Shown here: positions 29,611-30,000 of the stretch, one piece after another | Numbering within the stretch: position 1 is the stretch's first letter | Layout of the letters: the number at the start of each line of letters is the position of its first letter | NCBI GenBank assembly: GCA_018398765.1 | Contig: JAHBMJ010000056.1 | Span: 8,693 to 38,692, forward strand | Direction of reading: 5' to 3' | DNA from: Chromera velia | Lineage: Eukaryota > Sar > Chromeraceae | DNA: 30,000 nucleotides | Notes under the pieces: model-generated | Database searches by the model: none | What the model was told of the DNA's origin: nothing | What the model saw: the letters and a program-made list of their open reading frames with translations, nothing else | Program-made: the position numbers and the translations under genes

Positions 29611-30000
29611 TTGCCTTTTTTGGGCCCTTCCTCTATTTCATGACTCTGAGCCCAGCAGAAGCTTCGTTGTTGCTTTCACCTGTCTCTCCGTTTGTCTCGC
29701 TCTCCCTCTTTCCCTCTCTCTCTCTGTCTCGCTCTTTCTCTCTGCCGGTCTGCCTTTGAATCTTTTCTTCTCCCTTCCTTTCACTTTCTGAAAGGACTCT
29801 CCACTGTATTTTTCGAAGGAGACCGGAGAGGGCGCAAAGTGGTGACATCGGGTAGAGAAGTTCAAACTCATGAAGAAACAAATCGGGATGTTTTACACGG
29901 CAGCCGATTTCTTTCTTTTTTTCTTTCTCTCTATTTTTTTTTCTGTCTATCTTTCTTTCTTTCTACTTTGCTTTCTTTCTTTATTATGAGAAAGCAGACC
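29611..30000. other. Pyrimidine-rich sequence after the GCC2-GCC3 gene
   Basis: CT and TTTC/CTTT runs with no supported gene. It is either 3' flank or, if exon 9 splices at 29590, an intron. Confidence 0.4.

Overview
The window is nuclear DNA of a gene-sparse, intron-rich, repeat-rich eukaryote. I infer an alveolate close to the chromerids (Chromera-type), but this is not proved. Supporting signs are mitochondrial-type translation proteins with long lineage-specific insertions, GCC2/GCC3 and PAN-like cysteine-rich surface proteins, TGCATGC-type promoter motifs of the apicomplexan style, and abundant (CTGT)n-type tetranucleotide repeats. There are no operons, and I found no rRNA, tRNA or CRISPR. 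Most long open frames here are shadows or simple repeats. The real genes appear only after splicing, so exons were joined by hand using reading phase, splice signals and family motifs.

Layout. 1-1055 (-): 5' part of a secreted cysteine-rich protein running off the left edge. 1780-1938 (+): a possible 52-residue one-helix membrane protein. 2600-3980: (CTGT)n-type repeats and a G-quadruplex motif. 4042-5266: AT-rich tandem dimer of a ~618-bp unit. 5545-7026 (-): intronless MPPED-like metallophosphoesterase with a C-terminal ricin-type beta-trefoil. 7027-7605: divergent promoter. 7606-10513 (+): six-exon mitochondrial ribosomal protein bL17 with a C-terminal extension. 10514-12657: AT-rich gap holding two copies of a 376-bp inverted-repeat element. 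12658-23925 (-): a 22-exon organellar (probably mitochondrial) initiation factor IF-2, ~1,092 residues. 23926-24768: second divergent promoter. 24769-29610 (+): secreted/membrane GCC2-GCC3 protein in nine exons. 29611-30000: pyrimidine-rich repeats.

How the parts relate. bL17m and IF-2 both serve mitochondrial translation and are convergent, each sharing a divergent promoter with an unrelated gene (the phosphoesterase and the GCC2-GCC3 protein). Both divergent promoters carry the same 17-bp GC-rich motif plus GCATGC palindromes. The most unusual signal is in the introns. Donors nearly all have G at +5 and are often GTCAG, and in IF-2 at least seven introns open with a 4-bp repeat that starts exactly at the splice site and repeats the donor motif.
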